A stretch of DNA of 64,000 nt from UBA472 sp041304605. GTDB taxonomy: Archaea > Thermoplasmatota > Thermoplasmata > Methanomassiliicoccales > UBA472. The DNA lies in assembly GCA_041304605.1 (NCBI GenBank), contig JBFYNB010000001.1, positions 16,604 through 80,603 on the forward strand, written 5' to 3'. Position numbers and translations under genes: made by a program. This document shows, piece after piece, positions 42,655-50,477 of this stretch (positions are counted from its first letter, which is position 1; each line of letters starts with the position of its first letter). The notes under the pieces were generated by a model that made no database searches, was not told the origin of the DNA, and saw only the letters and a program-made list of their open reading frames with translations.

Positions 42655-42695
42655 GGCCGAACCCCTCCATGTCCCGTGAGGATAAAACTTTTACC

Positions 42696-43373
42696 TCAGA
42701 GGACCAGGCGCTCTCCGGGAGCCAACACCTTGAGGGAGAACTCTTGACCACTGGCGGCCGATTCGAGCACCTCGCGATCCACCGCGATGCTCTTCCAGGT
42801 GTCGAAATGCATAGGGACCATGATGCGCGCTCGCAGAAGCCGCATGGCCCTGACCGCATCCTTCACCTCCATGGTGTAGATACCGCCCACAGGGAGCAGC
42901 GCCACGTCGATATAGGCCTCATCGGCCACCAGGGACAGGTCGCTGAAAAGGGCGGTGTCCCCGGCATGGAACACGTTACTTCCACCCATCTCGATCAGGA
43001 AAGAGCAAGGTTCCCCTCCGTAACGGCCGTCCTCGAAGGACGAGGAGTGAACCGCTGGGAACATCTTGACTTTGCAGAATGGGAGACGGATCTCGCCTCC
43101 GATGTTGCCCTGCAGCACCTCTGCTCCCCTCTCTTCAAGATGATCATTGATCTCGGAAACGGAGAGCACCGGGCATCCGAAGCGCTTGGAGAGTTCCAGG
43201 GCGTCCCCCAGGTGGTCATGATGGGCGTGTGTGACCAGGATGAGGTCCGGTCTTACCAGGGATGCCGACGGAGGGGAAACGGGATTGTCCGACAGGAAGG
43301 GGTCCACCAGCACCTCCTTCCCCCCGTCTCGGATGGCGAAGGCCGAGTGACCCAAGTATTCTATCTCTGTCAT
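42696..43373 (-). CDS. MBL-fold metal-dependent hydrolase (UPF0173 type)
   Basis: 225 residues. Metal ligands THAHHDHLGD (near 48-57), HAGDT (near 138) and PMHFDTW (near 189) define the small beta-lactamase-fold hydrolases of this group. Substrate unknown. The AlkD-like gene lies upstream in the same direction, its stop 6 nt before this start. Confidence 0.87.
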   Translation of the reverse strand: MTEIEYLGHSAFAIRDGGKEVLVDPFLSDNPVSPPSASLVRPDLILVTHAHHDHLGDALELSKRFGCPVLSVSEINDHLEERGAEVLQGNIGGEIRLPFCKVKMFPAVHSSSFEDGRYGGEPCSFLIEMGGSNVFHAGDTALFSDLSLVADEAYIDVALLPVGGIYTMEVKDAVRAMRLLRARIMVPMHFDTWKSIAVDREVLESAASGQEFSLKVLAPGERLVL

Positions 43374-43379
43374 GCTACA

Positions 43380-44069
43380 TCATCTCCCCTGCCGGCTCTT
43401 CAATCTTTCCTGGACCGCTCCGCTGCTCAGCTCCCTCAAGGCGTCCGAGGCTATCCATCTCGATGCCCGGTCGCCCTTGGCCGAGATCCTTTCAGCAGCT
43501 TCGGTCGCCATTGCGTTCAAGTGTAGATCCCTCTTTCCTATCTGCCGCAGGGCCCAGTTGACCGCCTTGCGCACATAGTTGCGGTCGTCAGAGCTCTCCT
43601 CGACCACCGCCTCCAGGAGGAGCTTGAATTCCTCGTCCTCAAGATTCTTCCCATGCACGGCCAGGGCGGCCATGGTGGCGAAGCCCGCCCTCTTCTGGAA
43701 CTCTTCCTCCCTTCCGGACCATTCCAGCGCTTTCCGCACCGCCATAGGTGAACGGCTGAAGAGATTGGAGCAGCACTGGTCGCAGATGTCCCAGGAATCT
43801 AGGCCCCCCACCATCTCCTCCATCTGTTCCTCGGTCAGAAGCTTGGGGTCGGCCAGAAGGCTGGCCATTATCCGAGCTTCGTGTATGCCGGAATGCCAGA
43901 GGTCCATCGCCAGGTGATGGTCCCTGCCAATGCCCCTGGCCAGGGCCCTCATCTCCGGCATGCTGACGCCTAATGCGTCGTCGACCTTTATTCCATACCT
44001 GGACATCCCCTCCAGGCGGGTGCGGTCGGAGATCGAATCCAGGCGAGCGAGGACCTCTTCTGCGTTCAT
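43380..44069 (-). CDS. DNA alkylation repair protein (AlkD-like HEAT repeats)
   Basis: 229 residues of alpha-helical HEAT-like repeats matching the AlkD/DNA alkylation repair family (VSMPEMRALARGIGRDHHLAMDLWHSG; DSWDICDQCC; NYVRKAVNWALRQIGKRD). AlkD removes N3/N7-alkylpurines. ATG at 44069 was chosen; the frame upstream passes through the A/T promoter stretch (44085-44102), placing the start close to the transcript 5' end. Confidence 0.85.
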   Translation of the reverse strand: MNAEEVLARLDSISDRTRLEGMSRYGIKVDDALGVSMPEMRALARGIGRDHHLAMDLWHSGIHEARIMASLLADPKLLTEEQMEEMVGGLDSWDICDQCCSNLFSRSPMAVRKALEWSGREEEFQKRAGFATMAALAVHGKNLEDEEFKLLLEAVVEESSDDRNYVRKAVNWALRQIGKRDLHLNAMATEAAERISAKGDRASRWIASDALRELSSGAVQERLKSRQGR

Positions 44070-44121
44070 TGAAAGGGATGAGGGAATAAAAAAGATAAAA
44101 AGGGGAGGTCCTGGGAAAAGA

Positions 44122-44460
44122 TCAGGCCTTACCATTGCTGCTCTCGCCGGTCCTGATCCTGATCACCTCCTCCACTGGAGAGACGAATATCTTTCCGTCT
44201 CCGATCTCTCCGGTCCTGGCCTTCTCAATAATGGCATCGATCACCTTCCTGGCGTCCTCATCCCTGACCACGATCTCGATCTTGATCTTGGGGAGCAGGT
44301 CCACGCGGTACTTGCCGGTGCGGTGGGTGAACTCCAGACCTTTCTGCTCGCCGCGGCCGAGCACGTCGGTTATGGTCATGGCGTTCATTCCCAACCTCTC
44401 GAGGCCGCACTTGACCGAGTCCAGGGTCTCGGTGCGGATTATCGCTTCGATCTTCTTCAT
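44122..44460 (-). CDS. glnK: Nitrogen regulatory protein PII (GlnK)
   Basis: 112 residues, exactly the PII length. The T-loop GRGEQKGLEFTHRTGKYRVDLLPK-type segment keeps Tyr51; the C-terminal signature is GDGKIFVSPVEEVIRIRTGE. Binds ATP/ADP and 2-oxoglutarate and plugs the ammonium channel. Start ATG at 44460 has GAGGTGA 5 nt upstream; an in-frame GTG at 44469 overlaps the amt stop. Co-transcribed with amt. Confidence 0.95.
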   Translation of the reverse strand: MKKIEAIIRTETLDSVKCGLERLGMNAMTITDVLGRGEQKGLEFTHRTGKYRVDLLPKIKIEIVVRDEDARKVIDAIIEKARTGEIGDGKIFVSPVEEVIRIRTGESSNGKA

Positions 44461-44465
44461 CTTCT

Positions 44466-45791
44466 TCACCTCAGATAGTAGGCGCTCTCTCCGTGCTGGA
44501 TGATGTCCGCGCCTATCTTCTCCTCATCCTTGGTCATGCGCAGGGGCATGAACTTCGACAGCACCTTCAGGATCACGTACGTCACACCGAACGCAAAGGC
44601 CCAGACCACGGCCACCGAGATCAGCTGAGCGATCAGCAGGTCGGTTCCGCCGCCGTACAGCAGCCCGTCCTTCCCAGCGGCGTTCACCGCGGTGGTGGCG
44701 AACAGTCCGGTAGCGATCGCTCCGAACGTTCCGCCCAGGCCGTGCACGCCCCAGACGTCCAGGGCGTCATCGAATCCCAGGCGTTTCCGAAGCAGAATGC
44801 CTCCGTAGCAGACCACCGCCGCCCCCAGTCCGATGAACAGCGCTCCGGTGGGGTTGACGAACCCCGCCGCCGGAGTTATGGCCACCAGACCCGCCACTCC
44901 ACCAGATATCAGGCCAAGCACGCTGACCCGGCCGGTATCCAGCCAGCTGATGAGTCCCCACACCGCGGCGGCCATCGCGGCCGATATGTGCGTTACCACC
45001 AATGCGTTCGCCGCCAGCCCGTTCGCGGCCAGGGCGCTTCCGCCGTTGAAACCGAACCAGCCTATCCACAGCAGCGCGCCGCCCAGCACCACCATGGGTA
45101 TGTTGTGCGGAACCTCCTGGCCTCCCCTGGCCTGGTTGATGCGCTTTCCCAGTACCAGGGCAGCCGCCAGCACCGACACTCCGGCGGTTATGTGCACCAC
45201 CGTTCCGCCGGCGAAATCGAGCGCCCCCAGGTCGTAAATCCATCCCCCGCCCCACACCCAGTGGGCCACCGGGATGTACACCACCGCTGTCCAGATGGAC
45301 AGGAATATGATCAGCGAGCTGAGCTTCATGCGTTCCGCCACTCCGCCGATGATCAGTGCCACGGTGATTATGGCGAACATCCCCTGATACATCATGAACA
45401 GGATGTGGGGAACGGTGGGCGCCAAGGAGTTAGGTGCAAGGTCAACGCCGTTCAGCATCAGATATTCGGCGCCTCCGATCAATCCCCCGTTGTCCGTACC
45501 AAAGGTGAGCGAGTAACCGAAGACCACCCATATGATGGTCACCACGCCTATGATCAGTATGCTCTGTCCCAGCATGGACAGGAAGTTGCTCTTGCGCAGC
45601 ATCCCCCCGTAGAAGAAGGCCACTGCGGGCGTCATTATGAACACAAGTCCGGTGGAGATCATGAGCCAAGCGGTGTCCCCGCTGTCCACTTCTCCGTCCG
45701 CCGCCGCCACGGGGGAGGAGACCAGGGGAAGCGCCAACAGGGCTAACGCCAAGAATAGCGCGAACTTCAAACCGATTCCATGTTTCATCAT
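44466..45791 (-). CDS. amt: Ammonium transporter
   Basis: 441 residues, signal peptide then 11 membrane segments. Amt landmarks: FFYGGMLRKSNFLSMLGQS, the twin pore histidines (VVHITAG and VWGVHGLGGTFGAI) and DALDVWGVHG. The cytoplasmic tail ends in GADIIQHGESAYYLR, which meets GlnK. The ATG at 45791 has GAGG upstream; ATG at 45797 is possible. First gene of amt-glnK. Confidence 0.95.
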   Translation of the reverse strand: MMKHGIGLKFALFLALALLALPLVSSPVAAADGEVDSGDTAWLMISTGLVFIMTPAVAFFYGGMLRKSNFLSMLGQSILIIGVVTIIWVVFGYSLTFGTDNGGLIGGAEYLMLNGVDLAPNSLAPTVPHILFMMYQGMFAIITVALIIGGVAERMKLSSLIIFLSIWTAVVYIPVAHWVWGGGWIYDLGALDFAGGTVVHITAGVSVLAAALVLGKRINQARGGQEVPHNIPMVVLGGALLWIGWFGFNGGSALAANGLAANALVVTHISAAMAAAVWGLISWLDTGRVSVLGLISGGVAGLVAITPAAGFVNPTGALFIGLGAAVVCYGGILLRKRLGFDDALDVWGVHGLGGTFGAIATGLFATTAVNAAGKDGLLYGGGTDLLIAQLISVAVVWAFAFGVTYVILKVLSKFMPLRMTKDEEKIGADIIQHGESAYYLR

Positions 45792-45813
45792 TTGCATCCT
45801 CTTTGTTCTCTTA

Positions 45814-45832
45814 GACCGACATATAATCGGTC
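45814..45832. promoter_or_regulatory. amt: Palindrome upstream of amt-glnK
   Basis: GACCGA-CATATAA-TCGGTC, perfect 6-bp arms with a 7-bp A/T spacer that itself reads as TATA-like. A second TATA candidate lies at about 45864-45873, in which case the palindrome is just downstream of the start. Either way a bound repressor could block the operon. Confidence 0.45.
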
Positions 45833-45931
45833 ATTTCTTCGCTTCAATAGATAATTAACTAATAAATACTTTCTATTTGCTACAAATGAGTAAGTTTACG
45901 ATTGAAAAGTGTATGAATGTTTAGTTGGACT

Positions 45932-45978
45932 CAAAAAATTCTTTACGGAATCAAAAATGAAGAAAAGATGAAAAAAGT
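45932..45978 (-). terminator. T-rich terminator region after DGC gene
   Basis: On the minus strand three T-runs (T6, T5, T6 within about 45 nt) follow the DGC gene stop and precede the amt promoter, as expected of an archaeal terminator. Confidence 0.4.
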
Positions 45979-45989
45979 TCGGAAATATT

Positions 45990-46373
45990 TCAGTTCCTGG
46001 GTAAAGCGTCCAGGCAGAGGCGAACCGCGCGTTCCACGTCCTCATTGGAATGGCGGAGATCGTCCACCTTCTTCAGCCCCAGGTCGGTGATCAGGACGTG
46101 GTGGGTAGGTTTTATCCCCGCCTTCTCCAGGGTCTTGGCTGCGCACTTGACCGGGCACCCGTCCACGGCCAGCACCATCTTGGCCTGCTTGGCGCCGGTG
46201 ACCGGTCCGGGCATGCCTGCGGACACCGCCGCCAGACAGGCCATCTTTCCGGTGCCGCCGGTCGCCAGTCGGTAGGATGCCGCGTTAGCTATCTGTCCCA
46301 CGTTGCATCCTCCGGAACAGGAGAAGATCATCAGTTCCTGGCCGCTGCATTGGCAATCCTCGTTCTCGGGCAT
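45990..46373 (-). CDS. DGC-domain (putative zinc-binding) protein
   Basis: 127 residues with the DGC pattern: CSGGCNVGQIAN near the start, KMACLAAV, and VDGCPVKCAAKTLEKAG. An N-terminal CQC adds more cysteines. Family role unknown, possibly metal or redox handling. Divergent from the Lpd-like gene, with which it may share the A/T promoter element. Confidence 0.8.
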   Translation of the reverse strand: MPENEDCQCSGQELMIFSCSGGCNVGQIANAASYRLATGGTGKMACLAAVSAGMPGPVTGAKQAKMVLAVDGCPVKCAAKTLEKAGIKPTHHVLITDLGLKKVDDLRHSNEDVERAVRLCLDALPRN

Positions 46374-46427
46374 CTTGCTCAGTAATGGATTGCAGCTCTG
46401 GGAAGATAATCGTTCCGCCTCTGGAAC

Positions 46428-46439
46428 ATTATTTTAAAT
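46428..46439. promoter_or_regulatory. Shared TATA element, DGC gene / Lpd-like gene
   Basis: ATTATTTTAAAT lies about 38 nt before the plus-strand ATG and 55 nt from the minus-strand ATG; read on both strands it resembles a TATA box. Confidence 0.4.
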
Positions 46440-46470
46440 CAGTAGCTCCCTAGGTGGAAAGGGGTTCAGC

Positions 46471-47868
46471 ATGAAGGAGTACGACCTGATAGTCATCGGT
46501 TCCGGCGCAGGGTTGAACGTCGTATCCAAGGCAAGGAGGAAGGGCATGAAGGTCGCCCTGGTGGAGAACGGCCCCATGGGCGGGACGTGTCTGAACCGGG
46601 GATGCATCCCCAGCAAGATACTGGTCACGCCGGCCGAACTAGTGAGGGTCATCGCTGACGCCAAGCGCATGGGCATTCACGCCAAGGTGGAGAGGACCGA
46701 CTATGCGCTGGTCCGGGAGAGGATGTGGGCCCTCATCGCCCCGGACCGGGACGGCATACTGGAGAGCGTGAACAAGGACGAAGGGATCGATCTCTACCAG
46801 ACCACGGCGTACTTCACCGGGAAGAACACCCTGCAGGCCGGGAACGAGCAGATCACGTCGCCAAGGATCATCATAGCCGTGGGCACCAGGACCATGGTCC
46901 CCGATCTGCCCGGTCTCATCGAGGCGGGCTTCTACACCACCGAGGACTTCTTCGAGATCACCGAGCTGCCGAAGAGCATGATGATATTAGGTGGCGGTTA
47001 CAAAGCGTGCGAGCTTGGGATGTTCCTCGCCTCCTTCGGATGCCGGACCAGCATCATCGGAAGGAACCCCCGGCTACTGAAGAACGAGGAGCCGGAGATC
47101 AGCGACATCGTTCTGCGCAAGTCCAGGGAGTACATGGACGTTCTGGTGAACACCGACGTTACGGCCGTGCGCGTGGAGAACGGGGAGAAGGTGGCGGTCT
47201 GCCGGGACCGTTCCGACGGCAGCGTCCGCGAGGTCCGGGCCGAGGCGATACTGGTGGCCACGGGAGTGCAGAGCAACGCCGACTGGCTGCGCCCGCAGAG
47301 CTCCGGCATCGCCATGACCAAGGACAACTACATCGTGGTCGACAAGTACATGGAGACCAACGTCCCCGGCATATTCGCCATCGGGGACATCATAGGCCGC
47401 ACCATGTTCCGCCACACCGCCAATTACCACTCCGAGCTGGTGTGGTACAACATGTTCGGAGGGAAGCGCGTGGAGCTGGACGAGCACGCCGTGCCGCACG
47501 CCGTGTTCGGTTATCCGGAGGTGGGCAGCGTCGGCCTCACCCAGGAGGAATGCAAGAAGCTGGGGTACAAGCTGCTGGTCGGCTACAGTGAGTACATCGA
47601 CTGCGCCAAGGGGTACGCCATGGCCGAGGAGGAGGGGCTGGTCAAGGTCATCGTCGATCAGGGAACCCGCCGCATACTCGGAGCGCATATCGTCGGTTCG
47701 CACGCCGCGATACTGGTCCAGCAGATCGTGTACCTCATGAACGCCGGTGATCAGACCTACATGCCTCTGGCCCGCAGTCAATGCATACACCCCGCCCTGA
47801 GCGAGGCGGTGATGAGGGCCTTCGGGTCGCTAGAGGATCCGGACCACGAGCATCATCACGATCACTGA
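46471..47868 (+). CDS. Lpd/mercuric-reductase-like flavoprotein disulfide reductase
   Basis: 465 residues. FAD site VIGSGAGLNVV; redox disulfide GGTCLNRGCIPSK; NAD site ILGGGYKACELGMFLASFG; FAD loop GIFAIGD; catalytic His-Glu in CIHPALSEAV. No lipoyl enzyme complex is nearby, so the disulfide substrate is unknown. The protein ends in a histidine tail DPDHEHHHDH, which could bind metal. GGTGG and GGGG lie upstream of the ATG. Confidence 0.87.
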   Translation: MKEYDLIVIGSGAGLNVVSKARRKGMKVALVENGPMGGTCLNRGCIPSKILVTPAELVRVIADAKRMGIHAKVERTDYALVRERMWALIAPDRDGILESVNKDEGIDLYQTTAYFTGKNTLQAGNEQITSPRIIIAVGTRTMVPDLPGLIEAGFYTTEDFFEITELPKSMMILGGGYKACELGMFLASFGCRTSIIGRNPRLLKNEEPEISDIVLRKSREYMDVLVNTDVTAVRVENGEKVAVCRDRSDGSVREVRAEAILVATGVQSNADWLRPQSSGIAMTKDNYIVVDKYMETNVPGIFAIGDIIGRTMFRHTANYHSELVWYNMFGGKRVELDEHAVPHAVFGYPEVGSVGLTQEECKKLGYKLLVGYSEYIDCAKGYAMAEEEGLVKVIVDQGTRRILGAHIVGSHAAILVQQIVYLMNAGDQTYMPLARSQCIHPALSEAVMRAFGSLEDPDHEHHHDH

Positions 47869-48764
47869 TCGTCCGGCACAGGGAAGCTGTTGTTCCGGTT
47901 CAGCCTCTGCATGACCTTCATTCCGGTCACCCCAGTAAGGATGGGTATCGGCGGCATCAGGAAGATGGACGATGAGATGAGGGCGAGCAGCTTGTTCTCC
48001 CCGCGCATGATGTTGATCTTGTTCAGAAGGGGGTCGTCAGGGTATTCCATCTTCAGAGGTCCGAACAGGGACAGGAATATCAGCAGGTCGGTCTTCAGCA
48101 CCACCTGCACGGTCCATTTGACGCCCATCTGGAGGGTGGAGACCTCGCCTTCCGTGGCCGTCCTTCTCTCCAGGATGGCCTTCCGGAAGTCCTCTGAGGT
48201 CTCCCCTTCGAACATGGTGTAGCAGCAGCCTATCTGCGCCGAGGCGTGAGCGTCGCTTCCCGCCAGCACCGCCCACTTACCGTTTCCGGCGTATCTCTTG
48301 GCGGTCTCGTTGGCGTACCCGTCCACGTGCCCGCCGTTCATAATTTCCAACCCGTCTATGTCCAGGTCGTCCACCAGCTTGCCGAGCGCGGGCACATGGG
48401 CGCTGAAGGGGTGCGGCGCGATGACCAGTCCGCCTTGCGCCCTTATCCGTTCGATGGTCTCCCTGACCGGCAGCCCCTTGGGAATGCCTTCCCTGAGGAA
48501 GAGGCCGATTATCTCGCCCTCCTTGGCGGTGATCTCCTCTCCCACGACGACCTCGATGTCCGGGAACCGTTTGGCGTATTCCCGGGCGCGCAGCGCACCT
48601 AGGATGGAATTGTGATCGGTGATGCACAGCACCCGGATTCCTTTCCTGCGTGCTTCGTCAACCACGTCCTCCGGACGGCAAATGGATTCCGGAAAGGTTA
48701 TGGCCTTGTATTGGCCAAAGCCAGAATAACGGGTATGGACGTGCACGTCGGCCTTACTGAGCAC
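47862..48764 (-). CDS. PHP-domain phosphoesterase with hydrophobic C-terminus
   Basis: About 300 residues. PHP metal sites are ADVHVHTRYSG, CITDHNS, HPFSAHV and GSDAHA. The C-terminal third contains hydrophobic stretches (LLALISSSIFLMPPIPILTGV) that could attach it to the membrane. GTG at 48764 is about 27 nt from the TATA candidate ATTTAATTA, suggesting a leaderless start; GTG at 48779 is also in frame. Its 3' end overlaps the Lpd-like gene by 7 nt. Confidence 0.82.
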   Translation of the reverse strand: MLSKADVHVHTRYSGFGQYKAITFPESICRPEDVVDEARRKGIRVLCITDHNSILGALRAREYAKRFPDIEVVVGEEITAKEGEIIGLFLREGIPKGLPVRETIERIRAQGGLVIAPHPFSAHVPALGKLVDDLDIDGLEIMNGGHVDGYANETAKRYAGNGKWAVLAGSDAHASAQIGCCYTMFEGETSEDFRKAILERRTATEGEVSTLQMGVKWTVQVVLKTDLLIFLSLFGPLKMEYPDDPLLNKINIMRGENKLLALISSSIFLMPPIPILTGVTGMKVMQRLNRNNSFPVPDDQ

Positions 48765-48837
48765 GGAGGAATGAACCACTCAACACATTTAATTAGTTTC
48801 GCACCCAGCAGAAAAAAGGGATAAGTGGGGGAGCGGC

Positions 48838-48957
48838 TCAGCCGCTGACCTTGTTCATGTCCTGGCCGCAGCACACCAAGGTGCCGTTGCCGGCCTCCAC
48901 GACCTTGACCTTGTTCCCGCAGATCTCGCACTCGTAAACCTCGTCAACGTTGGTCAT
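48838..48957 (-). CDS. Desulforedoxin-like rubredoxin-fold protein (39 aa)
   Basis: A 39-residue ORF, MTNVDEVYECEICG...TLVCCGQDMNKVSG, with the desulforedoxin pattern C-x2-C (C10, C13) and adjacent C-C (C29, C30) that binds one iron in an FeS4 site. It equals the N-terminal domain of desulfoferrodoxin without the superoxide reductase part. AGGTG lies 6 nt before the ATG. It follows fprA by 29 nt in the same direction, so it is a likely electron carrier for, or partner of, that enzyme. Confidence 0.8.
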   Translation of the reverse strand: MTNVDEVYECEICGNKVKVVEAGNGTLVCCGQDMNKVSG

Positions 48958-48986
48958 TTCTTACACCTGTTCGGAAGACGCAGCCC

Positions 48987-50159
48987 TCAGTTCTTAATGC
49001 TTTTCGCTATGTCCGCGCCGTAGGCGATGCATTTCTCGACGCCCTCCTTCATAGGCGCGAACTTCATGTCCAGGTCCGGATAGGGTAGTTCGATGCCCCC
49101 GGCCGTCAGGTTCTCCCGGATGGCTTTGGTGGCTCCTCCGCCCCAGCCGTAGCTGCCGAACACCGCTCCTTTTCGACCCTTGGGCCTCAGCCCCTTCATG
49201 TACGTCGTAATGTCAGCGACAGTGGGGAACATCCCGTTGTTCATGGTGCAAGAGCCGACCGCGATGACCTTGGAGCGAAGCACCTCCCGCATGACCATCG
49301 ATCGGTCGGTGTCCGTCAGCCGCATTACCACGACCGGCACGCCCTGGGAGCTTACTCCCTCAGCTATGGCCTCGGCCATCTTCTCGGTGGAACCCCACAT
49401 GGTGTCGTAAATTACGAGCACACGCTCCTCCACCACACCCTCGGCCCATCCCACGTATGCTTCCACGATCTCCTTGATGTGCGTTCTCCAGATCAGCCCG
49501 TGCGAGGTGGCCAGCATTTTCAGCGGCAGGTCCTTCACCTTCTCGTAGGCCTTCTTCACCTGGTTCCCGAACGGGAGCACGATGTTGGCGTAGTACGTCG
49601 CCGCCTCCTCCATCAGCACGCCGAGGTCCACCTGGTCGTCGAAGCGCTGTGAGCTGCAGTAATGCTGTCCGAAGGCGTCCATGCTGAACAGTATTTGATC
49701 TTCCTTGGCATAGGTGAACATGGATTCCGGCCAGTGGACCATCGGCGTCTCGATGAAGCGCAGGGTGCGCTTTCCTATCGAAAGCTCCTCGCCGTCCTTG
49801 ACCTCCCTCATCTTCATCTCACCGTAGTTCGCGCGCAGGGCCTCGACCCCCTTCTTGGAGGCCAATATCTCCGCCCCGGTCAGGTGCTGGATCATCGGCA
49901 GTCCGCTGGCGTGGTCGCCCTCGGCGTGGTTTGATACTATTAGGTCGATCTCCTTCGGATCGATGACGGAGCGAACGCGGGCCATCATCTCCCCCAGGAA
50001 GGGGGTCTTGACCCCGTCGATGAGCACGTTCTTCTCGTCGAGGATCAGGTAGGCGTTGTACGAGGTCCCCCGCAGGGTGGCGAAACCATGAAAGTTGCGA
50101 CCGTTCCAATCGAGGGCCCCGACCCAATAAATTCCTTCCGCGATCTCTACCGCTTGCAT
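48987..50159 (-). CDS. fprA: Flavodiiron protein (F420H2 oxidase type)
   Basis: 390 residues. Beta-lactamase-like diiron domain with SNHAEGDHASG and the bridging Asp in SMDAFG, then a flavodoxin domain (VLVIYDTMWGSTEKMAEAI; GSYGWGGGATKAI). In methanogens this enzyme reduces O2 to water with F420H2. No rubredoxin domain is fused; the adjacent desulforedoxin gene may supply one. AATGTATAAATC at about 50190-50201 may be the TATA box. Confidence 0.93.
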   Translation of the reverse strand: MQAVEIAEGIYWVGALDWNGRNFHGFATLRGTSYNAYLILDEKNVLIDGVKTPFLGEMMARVRSVIDPKEIDLIVSNHAEGDHASGLPMIQHLTGAEILASKKGVEALRANYGEMKMREVKDGEELSIGKRTLRFIETPMVHWPESMFTYAKEDQILFSMDAFGQHYCSSQRFDDQVDLGVLMEEAATYYANIVLPFGNQVKKAYEKVKDLPLKMLATSHGLIWRTHIKEIVEAYVGWAEGVVEERVLVIYDTMWGSTEKMAEAIAEGVSSQGVPVVVMRLTDTDRSMVMREVLRSKVIAVGSCTMNNGMFPTVADITTYMKGLRPKGRKGAVFGSYGWGGGATKAIRENLTAGGIELPYPDLDMKFAPMKEGVEKCIAYGADIAKSIKN

Positions 50160-50237
50160 AATGGAACATCAACGATTGCGCGATGATTTATACATTATCG
50201 GCAAAGCTTTTTGTGCCGGTCGAACCGATAACCGGGC

Positions 50238-50477
50238 ATGAGCGAGGCACTGCGCATGATCGTGAAGGCCCTGCGCAAGACCATGGGTGAAAAGAGGTAC
50301 ACCACCGTGGAGATGGAGCTGCTGCTCATCTCCGTTTACGGTTACCGTTGCCCTGATGAGCTGTCCCGTTCCTTGAACAAGCTGCGCCAGATGGGGGAGC
50401 TGTGCGGAGAGCTTGACCGCGAGGGGGGCTGCATGGTGTGGTGGGCCCCTCCGGAAAAGGGCGATCAGCCGGAATAG
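50238..50477 (+). CDS. Small uncharacterised protein, winged-helix-like
   Basis: 79 residues, helical then a short hairpin: KRYTTVEMELLLISVYGYRCPDEL, SRSLNKLRQMGELCGELDREGGCMVWWAPP. The pattern resembles a small winged helix (recognition helix then beta wing), but no family is recognised. Its last 13 nt overlap the convergent ABCE1 gene. Confidence 0.6.
   Translation: MSEALRMIVKALRKTMGEKRYTTVEMELLLISVYGYRCPDELSRSLNKLRQMGELCGELDREGGCMVWWAPPEKGDQPE

Noticed and set aside
44122..44460. GlnK appeared to lack the uridylylated T-loop tyrosine
   Set aside because: Counting from the ATG at 44460, Tyr51 is present; it is position 46 that is His instead of Tyr.
44493..45746. Long plus-strand ORF (417 codons) opposite amt
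   Set aside because: Antisense shadow of a certain gene, dominated by His/Gln/Arg codons.
45880..45930. NrpR-type operator GGAA-N6-TTCC near amt
   Set aside because: No match on either strand; only the GACCGA palindrome stands out.
46420..50172. TGGAACAT shared by the 34520 palindrome, the Lpd-like promoter and the fprA start region
   Set aside because: 8-mers recur by chance at this length and positions relative to the promoters differ.
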